A stretch of DNA of 14,188 nt from Clostridia bacterium (GCA_017542695.1 JAFXWT010000253.1:1-14188); one strand, 5' to 3'. Shown: positions 7,619 through 14,188, counted from the stretch's first letter. Program-made: numbers and translations. The notes: generated by a model not told the origin, from the sequence alone.

Positions 7619-9610
7619 TCATATATTAAAACATTCTGTAAGGTCATTTCCAAAAATATCCGTGTAGACAACCATAATTCTATTTCCAACCGTTTTTCTG
7701 TCGAGTTTGATAGCCAAAGTGTTATTATCGCTTTTAATTTCATCCGAGAAAAACACATCTGTCATTATGAATTCTTTTTCATTGTATGTTTTATCCACAA
7801 AGACAGCAGAAAGCAAATCAAATCCTGATAACTTCTTTTCTTCAGCAGTTTTCGCTGATCGAGGTTCTTCTGAAACGAAACTATTAATCGTTATAATAAC
7901 TTCTTTGTCAGATAATGTTACTTGACTATTAACAGCGGGAGTTCTATTGAACGAAAATCCTATAGATTCGTCCAGTGCATTAACATCATTTTTAGAACGA
8001 GGCTGTCTAAACTTCTTAAAATCTTTTTGGTGAAGTTCCTTTATAATTTGATAGGGGATTTTCAAGAAGTAGTACCGAACACCATTTACTTCTTCATAGT
8101 CAGTAATAAAATCGACTCGTGTCGAAGGGGATACGATATATATTCGCCCTCCAGACATGCGGTTTCCTATTCTATCGCTAATATCAGAAATGAACGCATC
8201 GTCAATATTCGAATCTTTATGGAGATTGTAATTGAAAATTATTACAGGGTTATCGTCCTTTTTGCCATCGAATGAGTATCCCCCTATTTTTGCTTCCATT
8301 AAATCGATATTGAATAAACCAGATACAAACTCTTTATACTTATTGAATTCCATATTCAGAGCGGCTTTCAAATCATATGATCCCAGCGATAAGGTCATAA
8401 AAGCTCGAGCATCTTTTCCATATTTTTTTGTAGGTTTATTTAAATCGCGAGAATTTTTAATTTGAAGAATTCTTTTCTGAACAGTATAGAAAGAGAGCTT
8501 TCCTATATCACAAGTAATCCAACGTCTTCCAAGCTTTTCTGCAACAGCTGCTGTAGTACCGGACCCACCAAAGAAATCTAAAACTATATCATTTTCATTG
8601 GTGCTTGACAGGATGATTCGCTTTAAAAGTAATTCTGGCTTTTGCGTAGGATATCCTGTACTGTCTTGACTGGTATATGCATATGTGCCTACAGGGAAAT
8701 CATTATATGATTCTGCAATTTCTTTTTTTCCAATCCATACACTCCAAACAGGCTGTTTGCGTGAAGCGTTAGCAAAATCAATTGCTTGCTCTTTTGTATA
8801 ATTGGGATTGTCACAGACATAAGTTTTTAGGCAATTCATACCTCCGCTACTTTCTCTACCGCGTGTATAGAACCACCCCTTATCGTCTTTAGCAAGAGCG
8901 CCTGTTATTCGTTTAGACAAACCCAATCTGTTTTGAGGATTAAAAGTGGCATTTTTGGCTCGATAGCAATAAATAGTTTCGTGGGCTTTGGGATAATAAT
9001 CGCCACTTCCCATTAAACCACAGACCCAAATTATTTCCGCAAACTCAAATGTGGGGAAAATTTCATCCATCAAAACTTTGATATAATGGCCCATTTTAGA
9101 ATCCAAGTGGACATATATAGTACCGTCGTCTGCTAATATCTCCTTGGCTACAATTAATCTTTTTCGAAGATATTCAATGAATTCAGCACCTTTTTTCTTG
9201 TCAGTATACGCTTTTGCACCATCTTTACTTTGGAAATCATCTGATGTAGCAAAAGGTGGGTCTATGTAAATCAATTTGACCTTTCCTTTTACTTTATCTT
9301 TAATAATCGGATCCTCATTTTTATATACACTTTTAAGAAATTGCAGATTGTCGCCAAAAACAATCATATTTTTCCAACCGTTTGCAAAATCAGCATGTTC
9401 GCCATTGTTGAAAGTTTTTTCAGCTTGAAGAGGCACAGGAAACGATCCATCATCATCCGCTAACAAATCCTCTTTTCTCATTTTGCCTGCATACGCCAAC
9501 TCATATTCCTTTTGCTCTACAGGGAAAAGTTTATATTTGAAATCTTTGGGGATTTCTTTGCCTTGTTCAATCAAATCTATAAGATAATCTTTTTCAATTT
9601 TGCTGAGCAT
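7619..9610 (-). CDS. mod: Type III-like DNA adenine methyltransferase (Mod)
   Basis: This is a 663-residue methyltransferase. Catalytic motif IV DPPF is at 117-120, in the sequence LIYIDPPFAT. The SAM-binding motif I VLDFFGGSGTT comes later at 343-353, after GYPTQKPELLLKRI (319-332). That IV-before-I order is the beta class seen in type III Mod proteins, and DPPF suggests N6-adenine modification. The long stretch between the motifs (about 130-310) is the likely target-recognition region. Residues 371-663 form a C-terminal domain, with GGRIYIVSPSTRVDF and KKFRQPRSKNDVNAL segments, likely for Res contact. GGAG lies 8 nt before the ATG, 32 bp after the preceding gene. I see no simple-sequence repeats that would make it phase variable. 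The recognition sequence cannot be predicted. Confidence 0.9.
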   Translation of the reverse strand: MLSKIEKDYLIDLIEQGKEIPKDFKYKLFPVEQKEYELAYAGKMRKEDLLADDDGSFPVPLQAEKTFNNGEHADFANGWKNMIVFGDNLQFLKSVYKNEDPIIKDKVKGKVKLIYIDPPFATSDDFQSKDGAKAYTDKKKGAEFIEYLRKRLIVAKEILADDGTIYVHLDSKMGHYIKVLMDEIFPTFEFAEIIWVCGLMGSGDYYPKAHETIYCYRAKNATFNPQNRLGLSKRITGALAKDDKGWFYTRGRESSGGMNCLKTYVCDNPNYTKEQAIDFANASRKQPVWSVWIGKKEIAESYNDFPVGTYAYTSQDSTGYPTQKPELLLKRIILSSTNENDIVLDFFGGSGTTAAVAEKLGRRWITCDIGKLSFYTVQKRILQIKNSRDLNKPTKKYGKDARAFMTLSLGSYDLKAALNMEFNKYKEFVSGLFNIDLMEAKIGGYSFDGKKDDNPVIIFNYNLHKDSNIDDAFISDISDRIGNRMSGGRIYIVSPSTRVDFITDYEEVNGVRYYFLKIPYQIIKELHQKDFKKFRQPRSKNDVNALDESIGFSFNRTPAVNSQVTLSDKEVIITINSFVSEEPRSAKTAEEKKLSGFDLLSAVFVDKTYNEKEFIMTDVFFSDEIKSDNNTLAIKLDRKTVGNRIMVVYTDIFGNDLTECFNI

Positions 9611-9642
9611 ATTTTTTTCTCCACATTTATTTAAGTAAATGA

Positions 9643-10467
9643 TTATGTATTTAATGTTTTTAGTATTTCTTTAGCTTTAATAATCGCTTTTTCATAGTCA
9701 ATCCAATTGGCACTATTCGCAAGATCGACGTTCAATATTTTGTAGCAGCCTACCTTGGTCTCATCAGTACACTCACCACCATTATGGTGAAAAGTGAAAA
9801 ATGAGGCGTTGGTCGCTTTGGCAAATTGATTTTGTATATCGTAGTTGCTCGAGTCTTCTTTATACGGAGCCCATTGATCTAAAGTGCGTGTAGGAGACCT
9901 CTTTATTTCAATCATTGAATATTTATTATTGTTGTGATATATGGCATCCAAGTCTTGTTTGATGATATGAGAAGATAACTTGGCTCTGCTCCATAGATGA
10001 AATACATCCGCTAAACTTTTATTTTTAGGCTTGTGAGTACCTGCATCGTAGTATTTCATATCCAAAATTTTATACAAATATGTTATGAACGATGGACTAT
10101 CAAGAATTTGAAACTTATCTTTTTCTGGGTACTCCTTTTTAACACAGAAAGACATGGATCCCAAATTTATATTGTCTATTTCATCAAGAGCGCATTTTTT
10201 ATATGCCACCATTATAAATGGTATTTTTGCCAACTGTGCTAATTGTGATCCGTGGCGGTAAAGCAAACGGAATGTCATCAGCAAACTATACATTTTTCTC
10301 AGTTCTTTTACGGTTTCTTCGCCAATATCAGAAGCACATCCTATAAGAGCTTTTATGGTTGTTGGGCGTGTTGAGCTATCCCCCAATATCAATAGATTAC
10401 AATCATTGTCACCGATTATAATGTTTTCGGGGGCAGCACTATGTAAATAAGTTAAAAGTTCATCCAT
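9643..10467 (-). CDS. PD-(D/E)XK-like protein of the restriction operon, family unknown
   Basis: This is a 274-residue soluble protein that I cannot assign to a named family. Residues 168-200 hold a candidate nuclease core: D172 and D174 in KQDLDAIY, then E187-x-K189 in MIEIKRSP, with a following W-x-PY and a QNQFAK helix (211-217). The beta-hairpin spacing between DLDAIY and IEIK is that of PD-(D/E)XK folds. The N-terminal 160 residues show helices and strands without motifs that I know. GGAG is 7 nt before the ATG at 10467; a TTG-initiated frame starting at 10488 is less likely. It lies between the HTH gene (26 bp) and mod (32 bp), so it belongs to the operon. It may be an extra nuclease, a DNA-recognition subunit or an accessory like the DUF4391 proteins found in some type III operons, though it does not look like DUF4391. 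Confidence 0.75.
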   Translation of the reverse strand: MDELLTYLHSAAPENIIIGDNDCNLLILGDSSTRPTTIKALIGCASDIGEETVKELRKMYSLLMTFRLLYRHGSQLAQLAKIPFIMVAYKKCALDEIDNINLGSMSFCVKKEYPEKDKFQILDSPSFITYLYKILDMKYYDAGTHKPKNKSLADVFHLWSRAKLSSHIIKQDLDAIYHNNNKYSMIEIKRSPTRTLDQWAPYKEDSSNYDIQNQFAKATNASFFTFHHNGGECTDETKVGCYKILNVDLANSANWIDYEKAIIKAKEILKTLNT

Positions 10468-10493
10468 ACAACTTCTCCATTGTTTCAATCAAA

Positions 10494-10688
10494 TTAAATA
10501 CTGGCCTTACCACTCGTTACCCATTCATCCACTTCGCTGGTTTTGAATTTCCAATTGTGCCCCATTTTATGAGCTGGGAGTCCTTTTTCGGAAATCCATG
10601 TGAGCAGGGTATCGCGACTAATACCGAGATAGGCGCAAATTTCTTTTGTAGAGTACCAACGGTCAGGGTTCTGTCTTATTTCTTGCAT
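10494..10688 (-). CDS. Excisionase-family HTH protein, operon leader 2
   Basis: This 64-residue HTH_17-type protein is a same-length paralogue of 3521-3715 (44 of 64 identical). The recognition segment SRDTLLTWISEKGLPAHKMG is nearly unchanged, with conservative V/I, T/S, N/S and M/L swaps, so both probably bind similar DNA. GGAG lies 9 nt before the ATG. It is the first gene of the restriction operon and ends 26 bp before the PD-(D/E)XK-like gene. A role as repressor or timing regulator of the toxic nuclease genes is likely by position, but not shown by sequence. Confidence 0.88.
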   Translation of the reverse strand: MQEIRQNPDRWYSTKEICAYLGISRDTLLTWISEKGLPAHKMGHNWKFKTSEVDEWVTSGKASI

Positions 10689-10731
10689 ATATCTACGCTC
10701 CTGCTATAAATAGTTACAAATATACAAAATA

Positions 10732-10760
10732 AGTATAACATAAAATATCAAAAAAATCAA
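10732..10760 (-). promoter_or_regulatory. Promoter of the type III-like restriction operon
   Basis: On the minus strand a -35 TTGATT (10755-10760) is followed after 17 bp by a -10 TATACT (10732-10737) with an extended TGT. It is 43 bp upstream of the HTH start codon. A TTGTCGATTATT motif (10768-10779, plus strand) sits 7 bp upstream of the -35. Confidence 0.75.
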
Positions 10761-10865
10761 TAGCCGATTGTCGATTATTGTAGGAAATCAAGTGAAATTT
10801 GTATTTCGACGACGGTCATATTTCTATACGAATTATCCAGCATAGGCGCTTTCCCAATGAAAACC

Positions 10866-10894
10866 TTGAATTGTGATTAAATGTATGCTATAAT
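10866..10894 (+). promoter_or_regulatory. Strong forward promoter with no protein gene behind it
   Basis: A -35 TTGAAT (10866-10871), a 17-bp spacer ending in TGC and a perfect -10 TATAAT (10889-10894) make one of the best promoters in the window. Transcription would start near 10900. No open frame with a ribosome site follows before the tRNA fragment, so the product is probably an RNA. Confidence 0.7.
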
Positions 10895-10897
10895 AAA

Positions 10898-11168
10898 GGC
10901 AGAAAAATACCCCCGAAGCGGCTCGGGGTAAGGCGGAAAAGTGGACTGCCAGACGGTATATTTTGGGTGGTTTCTCTATCAAACCCTCTAAAATGGCTTT
11001 AGAGACACCGATAGAGTTCGACTATCGTTGAAGTGCAGAAAATAAAGGCGGTTCGAATACCTCGGCGGTCAAAAACGGCAAAAAGCCTTGTAAACGCTTG
11101 GTTTTCATCATAATTCAAGGTCAATTATATTCCTCGAAAAATCGGTAAAACCGAAACGTTGCAAAAAT
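10898..11168 (+). ncRNA. Candidate structured noncoding RNA or att-region DNA
   Basis: This is a gene-free stretch downstream of the strong promoter, rich in hairpins. GGCAG (10898-10902) pairs with CTGCC (10946-10950) and encloses CCCCGA/TCGGGG around AGCGGC. Further hairpins are GGTTT/AAACC, CTCTAAA/TTTAGAG, CGATAG/CTATCG and TCGGT/ACCGA. The first 40 nt resemble a tRNA-Ser D-arm (a GAAGCGGCT loop between C and G runs), but the would-be acceptor does not pair with the 3' half at 11214-11220. No internal terminator is evident, so a transcript would run through the tRNA fragment to the terminator at 11227. I cannot match it to a known riboswitch, tmRNA or group I intron core. Confidence 0.35.
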
Positions 11169-11224
11169 CTTGAAAACCGTTTGGGAGCATTCCCACGGGG
11201 GTTCGAATCCCTCTACCTGCGCCA
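11169..11224 (+). tRNA. 3' half of tRNA-Ser(UGA), incomplete; probable attR of an integrated element
   Basis: From the anticodon loop onward this is a good serine tRNA: CTTGAAA loop with anticodon TGA (11171-11173), stem ACCGT, a long variable arm TGGGA/TCCCA, the T-arm GGGGG-TTCGAAT-CCCTC, acceptor strand TACCTGC, discriminator G and encoded CCA. The 5' half (a GCAGGTA acceptor strand and an ACGGT anticodon strand) is missing from the upstream DNA. A break in the anticodon loop, with only the 3' part kept, is the usual attR scar left by tyrosine integrases that target tRNA genes. This predicts an intact tRNA-Ser at the other end of the island, off the left of the window. Confidence 0.75.
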
Positions 11225-11226
11225 AT

Positions 11227-11263
11227 CAAATCAAGCGCCATTTGCGGCGCTTGATTTGTTTTT
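11227..11263 (+). terminator. Rho-independent terminator of the tRNA locus
   Basis: CAAATCAAGCGCC pairs perfectly with GGCGCTTGATTTG (13 bp, 6-nt loop), followed by T5. It starts 2 bp after the CCA end of the tRNA fragment. Confidence 0.88.
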
Positions 11264-11299
11264 GTTTACAAAGATAAAAAGGCGAATAGAATCAACAGT

Positions 11300-11355
11300 G
11301 ACGGAAAAATCCTTTATCGGCACGCAAAGGCGGTATTTTCCATGTTTTTTCCGTC
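11300..11355. repeat. Long-range inverted repeat upstream of the membrane-protein promoter
   Basis: GACGGAAAAA (11300-11309) is the exact inverse of TTTTTCCGTC (11346-11355). An inner CCTTT/AAAGG pair (11311-11315 and 11326-11330) lies between them. It sits just before the promoter at 11374. It may be a chance fold, a minor terminator or a regulatory dyad. Confidence 0.3.
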
Positions 11356-11373
11356 GAAATCGGGAGAAAATCG

Positions 11374-11402
11374 TTGATTATTGTAAAAAAATGTGTTACA
11401 AT
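11374..11402 (+). promoter_or_regulatory. Promoter of the DUF308-like gene
   Basis: A -35 TTGATT (11374-11379), a 17-bp spacer ending in TGT and a -10 TACAAT (11397-11402) lie 45 bp before the ATG at 11448. Confidence 0.75.
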
Positions 11403-11447
11403 GCTGACAGCGTTTGAATTTTGAAAAAATCAAAAGGATGTGACAAT

Positions 11448-12080
11448 ATGAAAACATTCAAGATATCAAAACTCGTTTGCTTTGTCATCGGCGCGGTGTT
11501 GCTGCTCGTTTTCAAAGATTTCTTCGTGGAAAATCTCAAATGGTTCATCGGAGGTCTGATGATCTTATACGGCGCGCTCGGATTCACCGAGATCGCTTTG
11601 AAAAAGACGGGGATGTTTTATAAATCAGAGAGCTTTTTGTTCAATTCCCTTGAGATCGTCATCGGTGCGACGATACTGATATTCATCGAGGAATTTCCCA
11701 CCGTCTGCATTGTCTGGGCGGTGTGGTCGATATTCAGAGAGTCGATCGAGATAAAAGAGATAATCGACGGAGAATTGCACCCGGTGCTCGCCGTTATAAG
11801 CGCGATCGAGTCGATCGTTGTCATTGTCTTTTCGGTAATGCTGATAGATGATCCGGGGCATCATCACGCGTTGATACATACATATCTGCTCTGCGCCGAA
11901 CTTGTTTTAGCGGGACTGATACCGATAATAAATGAGACGATCTTAAAAAAGCGCGGCAAAAAGCGCGTAGATGAGGCGGAAGCCGACGTAACCGAAGCCG
12001 CCGCGTCAGAGCTTCACACGACCGAGGAAACAAGCGAAGAAGCCGAGCCGCAGGAAGAGAAAACGGCCGTTTCAGAGTGA
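11448..12080 (+). CDS. HdeD/DUF308-like six-helix membrane protein with acidic tail
   Basis: This is a 210-residue protein with about six hydrophobic segments at residues 8-22, 29-50, 67-83, 84-97, 111-134 and 142-162. It then has a basic stop (KKRGKKR, 167-173) and a strongly acidic, disordered C-terminal tail (174-210). Paired short helices with glycines, such as FIGGLMILYGALG, resemble the DUF308/HdeD family of inner-membrane proteins, whose role is unclear outside the E. coli acid-resistance case. By the positive-inside rule the tail is probably cytoplasmic. AAAGGA lies 9 nt before the ATG; an in-frame TTG at 11421 is upstream of that site and is not used. It has its own promoter and shares a terminator with glmS. 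Codons and base content match the core side, not the island. Confidence 0.75.
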   Translation: MKTFKISKLVCFVIGAVLLLVFKDFFVENLKWFIGGLMILYGALGFTEIALKKTGMFYKSESFLFNSLEIVIGATILIFIEEFPTVCIVWAVWSIFRESIEIKEIIDGELHPVLAVISAIESIVVIVFSVMLIDDPGHHHALIHTYLLCAELVLAGLIPIINETILKKRGKKRVDEAEADVTEAAASELHTTEETSEEAEPQEEKTAVSE

Positions 12081-12087
12081 AATACAT

Positions 12088-12120
12088 AAAAAATCCGCGC
12101 AATCAAGCGCGGATTTTTTT
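12088..12120. terminator. Bidirectional terminator between the DUF308-like gene and glmS
   Basis: An A6 run, TCCGCGC, a 6-nt loop, GCGCGGA and T7 give a symmetric rho-independent terminator. It lies between the convergent stop codons at 12080 and 12130 and serves both genes. Confidence 0.9.
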
Positions 12121-12129
12121 ATAAAACGA

Positions 12130-13977
12130 CTATTCCACCGTTACGGATTTTGCTAAGTTGCGCGGCTTATCGACGTCGAGCCCGCGGGCGACGCTGATAT
12201 AGTACCCGAGCAGTTGAAGCGGCACGACTTCAAGCGAGCCGATAAAATGTTCGTCTGCTTCGGGGACAAGTTCGGCGAAATCGACAGACTTTTCAATGTC
12301 GGCGCGGTTTTTCGACGTTATGCCCATAAGGTACGCGCCGCGCGATTTACATTCTACCATATTCGAGAGCGTTTTTTCATAAACTCCGCTCTGTGTGAGA
12401 AGACCGATGACGAGAGTACCGTCTTCGACGAGACTGATCGTACCATGTTTGAGCTCGCCCGCGGCGTACGCCTCGGAATGAATATACGATATTTCTTTCA
12501 TTTTGAGACTACCCTCGAGCGCAATGGCGTAGTCGACGCCGCGGCCAATGAAAAACACGTCGTGTGCGTTCGCAAATTTGGCGGCGAAGCACCGGATGCG
12601 TTCTTTGTTTTCGAGCAATGATGCGACTTTTTCGGGGAGCGCGAGAATCTCGTTGATGTATCTCTCATACGTTTCAACGTCGATCGTTCCTCGAACTTTG
12701 CCGAATTTGACAGCGAGAAGATACCCCGCGACGAGCTGCGCCATATACGCTTTTGTCGTCGCTACGGCGATCTCGGGACCGGCAAGTGTGTAGAAAACTT
12801 TATCGGCTTCACGCGCGATGCTCGAACCGACGACATTGACAATACCGAGCGTCAGTACTCCCTGCTCCTTCGCTTCGCGGAGCGCAGCGAGAGAATCCGC
12901 CGTTTCGCCCGACTGCGATATGACGATGACAAGCTCGTTTTTATCAAGTATCGGGCGGCGGTAGCGGAATTCAGACGCATACTCGACGCGCACGGGAATG
13001 CGCGCGATATCTTCTATCACGTACTGCAGATCAACTCCGACATGGTACGCCGAGCCACAAGCGACGACGGTGATCTTCGATATTCTTTTTATGATATCAT
13101 CGTCAAGACAGATATGAGAAAAATCAATGTGTTTTTCGACTTCGCCTTTGATGACTGAGTTCATCGTGTCGCGGATGACGCGCGGCTCCTCGTGTATCTC
13201 TTTCATCATAAAATGCTCGAATCCGCCCTTTTCGGCAGCGTCGGCGTTCCACGTTATTTCGATAAAATTTTTCGTTATTTTGTCGCCGTTGAGATTGTAA
13301 AAATCCGCGCCGTTTTCATCGAGGCAAGCCATTTCGAGATTGCCGATATAATACACGCTGCGCGTGTATTTCAGAATGGCGGGCACATCGGACGCGAGAA
13401 ACGTTTCGCCGTCGCCGACGCCTATTATCATCGGGCTGTCCTTGCGACAGACCCATATCTTGCCCGGAATATCACGGAACATAAGCGCGAGCGCGTACGA
13501 TCCGCGGATGCGGCCCATCGCTTTCGCAATGGCGTCAACAGGCCACATTTTACATTTTTTGTAGTAAAAATCTATAAGTTTTATCGCTGTCTCGGTGTCG
13601 GTATCGCTGTAAAAAGTGTAGCCGTGGCAAGTAAGTTTTTCGCGCAGTTCAATATAGTTTTCAATGATGCCGTTGTGAACGCCGATAACGCACGAGTCAT
13701 CGGAAAAATGCGGGTGCGCATTTATTTCGTTCGGCTCGCCGTGCGTCGCCCAGCGGGTATGTCCGATGCCGATATTTCCCTTTACGGCGGCGCCGCCGTC
13801 GATTTTATCGTATAATGTTTTCAGTCTGCCTTTTGATTTGAATACTTGTATATTTCCGTCATTATCAATGATGGCGATACCCGCCGAATCATATCCCCTG
13901 TATTCAAGTTTCGACAGCCCCTCAAGGAGTATTTTCGCCGCTTCTTTTTTTCCGACGTAACCCACTATTCCACACAT
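12130..13977 (-). CDS. glmS: Glutamine-fructose-6-phosphate aminotransferase (isomerizing)
   Basis: This cytoplasmic enzyme makes glucosamine-6-phosphate from fructose-6-phosphate and glutamine, the first step toward UDP-GlcNAc and cell wall. At 615 residues it is full length (E. coli 609). The N-terminal Ntn glutaminase domain begins MCGIVGYVG, with C2 as nucleophile. It shows YRGYDSAG (26-33), GHTRWATHG (72-80), HNGIIENY (101-108) and SDTDTE (124-129). Two SIS sugar-isomerase domains follow: CGSA at 307-310 with SQSGETADS at 354-362, and IGRG at 477-480 with EGSLKMKEI at 488-496 and SEAYAAGELKHG at 501-512. The C-tail DKPRNLAKSVTVE that closes the active site is intact. GGAG lies 7 nt before the ATG. 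Only 44 bp separate it from the upstream gene, so no glmS ribozyme fits there. Confidence 0.98.
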   Translation of the reverse strand: MCGIVGYVGKKEAAKILLEGLSKLEYRGYDSAGIAIIDNDGNIQVFKSKGRLKTLYDKIDGGAAVKGNIGIGHTRWATHGEPNEINAHPHFSDDSCVIGVHNGIIENYIELREKLTCHGYTFYSDTDTETAIKLIDFYYKKCKMWPVDAIAKAMGRIRGSYALALMFRDIPGKIWVCRKDSPMIIGVGDGETFLASDVPAILKYTRSVYYIGNLEMACLDENGADFYNLNGDKITKNFIEITWNADAAEKGGFEHFMMKEIHEEPRVIRDTMNSVIKGEVEKHIDFSHICLDDDIIKRISKITVVACGSAYHVGVDLQYVIEDIARIPVRVEYASEFRYRRPILDKNELVIVISQSGETADSLAALREAKEQGVLTLGIVNVVGSSIAREADKVFYTLAGPEIAVATTKAYMAQLVAGYLLAVKFGKVRGTIDVETYERYINEILALPEKVASLLENKERIRCFAAKFANAHDVFFIGRGVDYAIALEGSLKMKEISYIHSEAYAAGELKHGTISLVEDGTLVIGLLTQSGVYEKTLSNMVECKSRGAYLMGITSKNRADIEKSVDFAELVPEADEHFIGSLEVVPLQLLGYYISVARGLDVDKPRNLAKSVTVE

Positions 13978-14021
13978 GATATTGCTCCATATATATTCAG
14001 TTATTTAGATATTTCGATATG

Positions 14022-14188
14022 TTATCTCTTCTCGCGGACGACGATCTCGGTCATTGATTTGACAATACAGTTCGCCGGAATGACGCCTCTGACCGACGTC
14101 AGAGGATAAACGGAAGTTCCCTTTCCGACGACAGTTCCGGGGTTTAAGATGCACCCGCAGCCGATATCCGCGCCGTCACCGAGAAAAC
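14022..14188 (-). CDS. Hexapeptide-repeat acyltransferase, C-terminal part (cut by window edge)
   Basis: Only the last 54 codons are in the window; the 5' end lies beyond 14188. The visible part starts FLGDGADIGCGCILNPGTVV and goes on to GKGTSVYPLTSVRGVIPANC. These are two to three left-handed beta-helix turns with the small/aliphatic spacing of the DapH/GlmU/LpxA superfamily, ending in a short strand and REKR. The substrate cannot be told from this end. It precedes glmS on the same strand by 44 bp, so an operon for amino-sugar or envelope precursor synthesis is plausible. A true GlmU C-terminus usually reads differently, so I do not give that name. Confidence 0.75.
   Translation of the reverse strand, partial: FLGDGADIGCGCILNPGTVVGKGTSVYPLTSVRGVIPANCIVKSMTEIVVREKR

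Noticed and set aside
7619..9610. Phase-variable mod
   Set aside because: No long homopolymer or short tandem repeat tract in the gene that would switch its frame.
5010..10688. BREX or DISARM system
   Set aside because: No PglZ, BrxC-like ATPase, Lon-like protease, phospholipase D or DUF1998 gene; the gene set is Mod plus Res.
10899..11224. tmRNA (ssrA), suggested by the roughly 325-nt length and tRNA-like 3' end
   Set aside because: No tag-peptide reading frame ending in an Ala-Ala stop and no conserved tmRNA 5' end; the 3' half instead has a serine anticodon loop and variable arm.
10899..11224. tRNA-Ser interrupted by a group I intron
   Set aside because: The 5' acceptor strand pairing with TACCTGC is missing and no P/Q/R/S core motifs are visible; an integration scar explains the break in the anticodon loop more simply.
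11181..11417. 78-codon open frame on the plus strand
   Set aside because: It lies across the tRNA fragment, its terminator and the next promoter, with no ribosome site.
1..14188. CRISPR array, insertion sequence, transposase or integrase gene
   Set aside because: No regularly spaced repeats, no paired terminal inverted repeats around a transposase, and no recombinase motifs in any substantial frame.

Overview
The window looks like a piece of a clostridial (Firmicutes) chromosome, probably a gut anaerobe. Genes have strong AGGAGG-type ribosome sites and TATAAT promoters with an extended TGn -10. It carries small proteins that I recognise as Firmicutes families (DUF6809, DUF7695). It splits at about 11.17-11.23 kb into an AT-rich accessory island on the left and a more GC-rich core region on the right. 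No species can be named from this sequence.

Left part of the island (1-4.0 kb): a small winged-helix-like protein (133-435, +) faces a two-gene minus-strand operon across a bidirectional terminator. The operon encodes a 64-residue excisionase-type HTH protein (3521-3715) and a 1007-residue fusion of a calcineurin-like metallophosphoesterase with a STAND-like P-loop NTPase (482-3505). That architecture suits a single-protein sensor/effector of antiphage defence. Upstream lie a clear promoter, a perfect hairpin, and a pair of 18-bp palindromes with no obvious partner gene.

Middle (4.0-5.0 kb): a decayed patch with an intact DUF6809 gene, a frameshifted DUF7695 gene overlapping it, a second frameshifted small gene, and terminators.

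Right part of the island (5.0-10.7 kb): a four-gene minus-strand operon with its own promoter. In transcription order it encodes an HTH protein 69% identical (44/64) to the first one, a 274-residue PD-(D/E)XK-like protein, a beta-class adenine methyltransferase (Mod), and a DEAH helicase with a C-terminal PD-(D/E)XK nuclease (Res). This is a type III-like restriction-modification system with an extra nuclease-like subunit. Because matching HTH genes head both defence operons, common or cross-control is a reasonable guess.

Island edge (10.7-11.26 kb): a strong forward promoter precedes about 270 bp of hairpin-rich, gene-free DNA. This runs into the 3' half of a tRNA-Ser(UGA) gene that begins exactly in the anticodon loop, followed by a perfect terminator. 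The simplest reading is the attR scar of an element integrated in tRNA-Ser, with the intact tRNA lying off the left of the window.

Core region (11.26-14.19 kb): a six-helix HdeD/DUF308-type membrane protein (+) converges on glmS (-) across a shared terminator. glmS follows, in an operon, the 3' end of a hexapeptide-repeat acyltransferase gene cut by the window edge.
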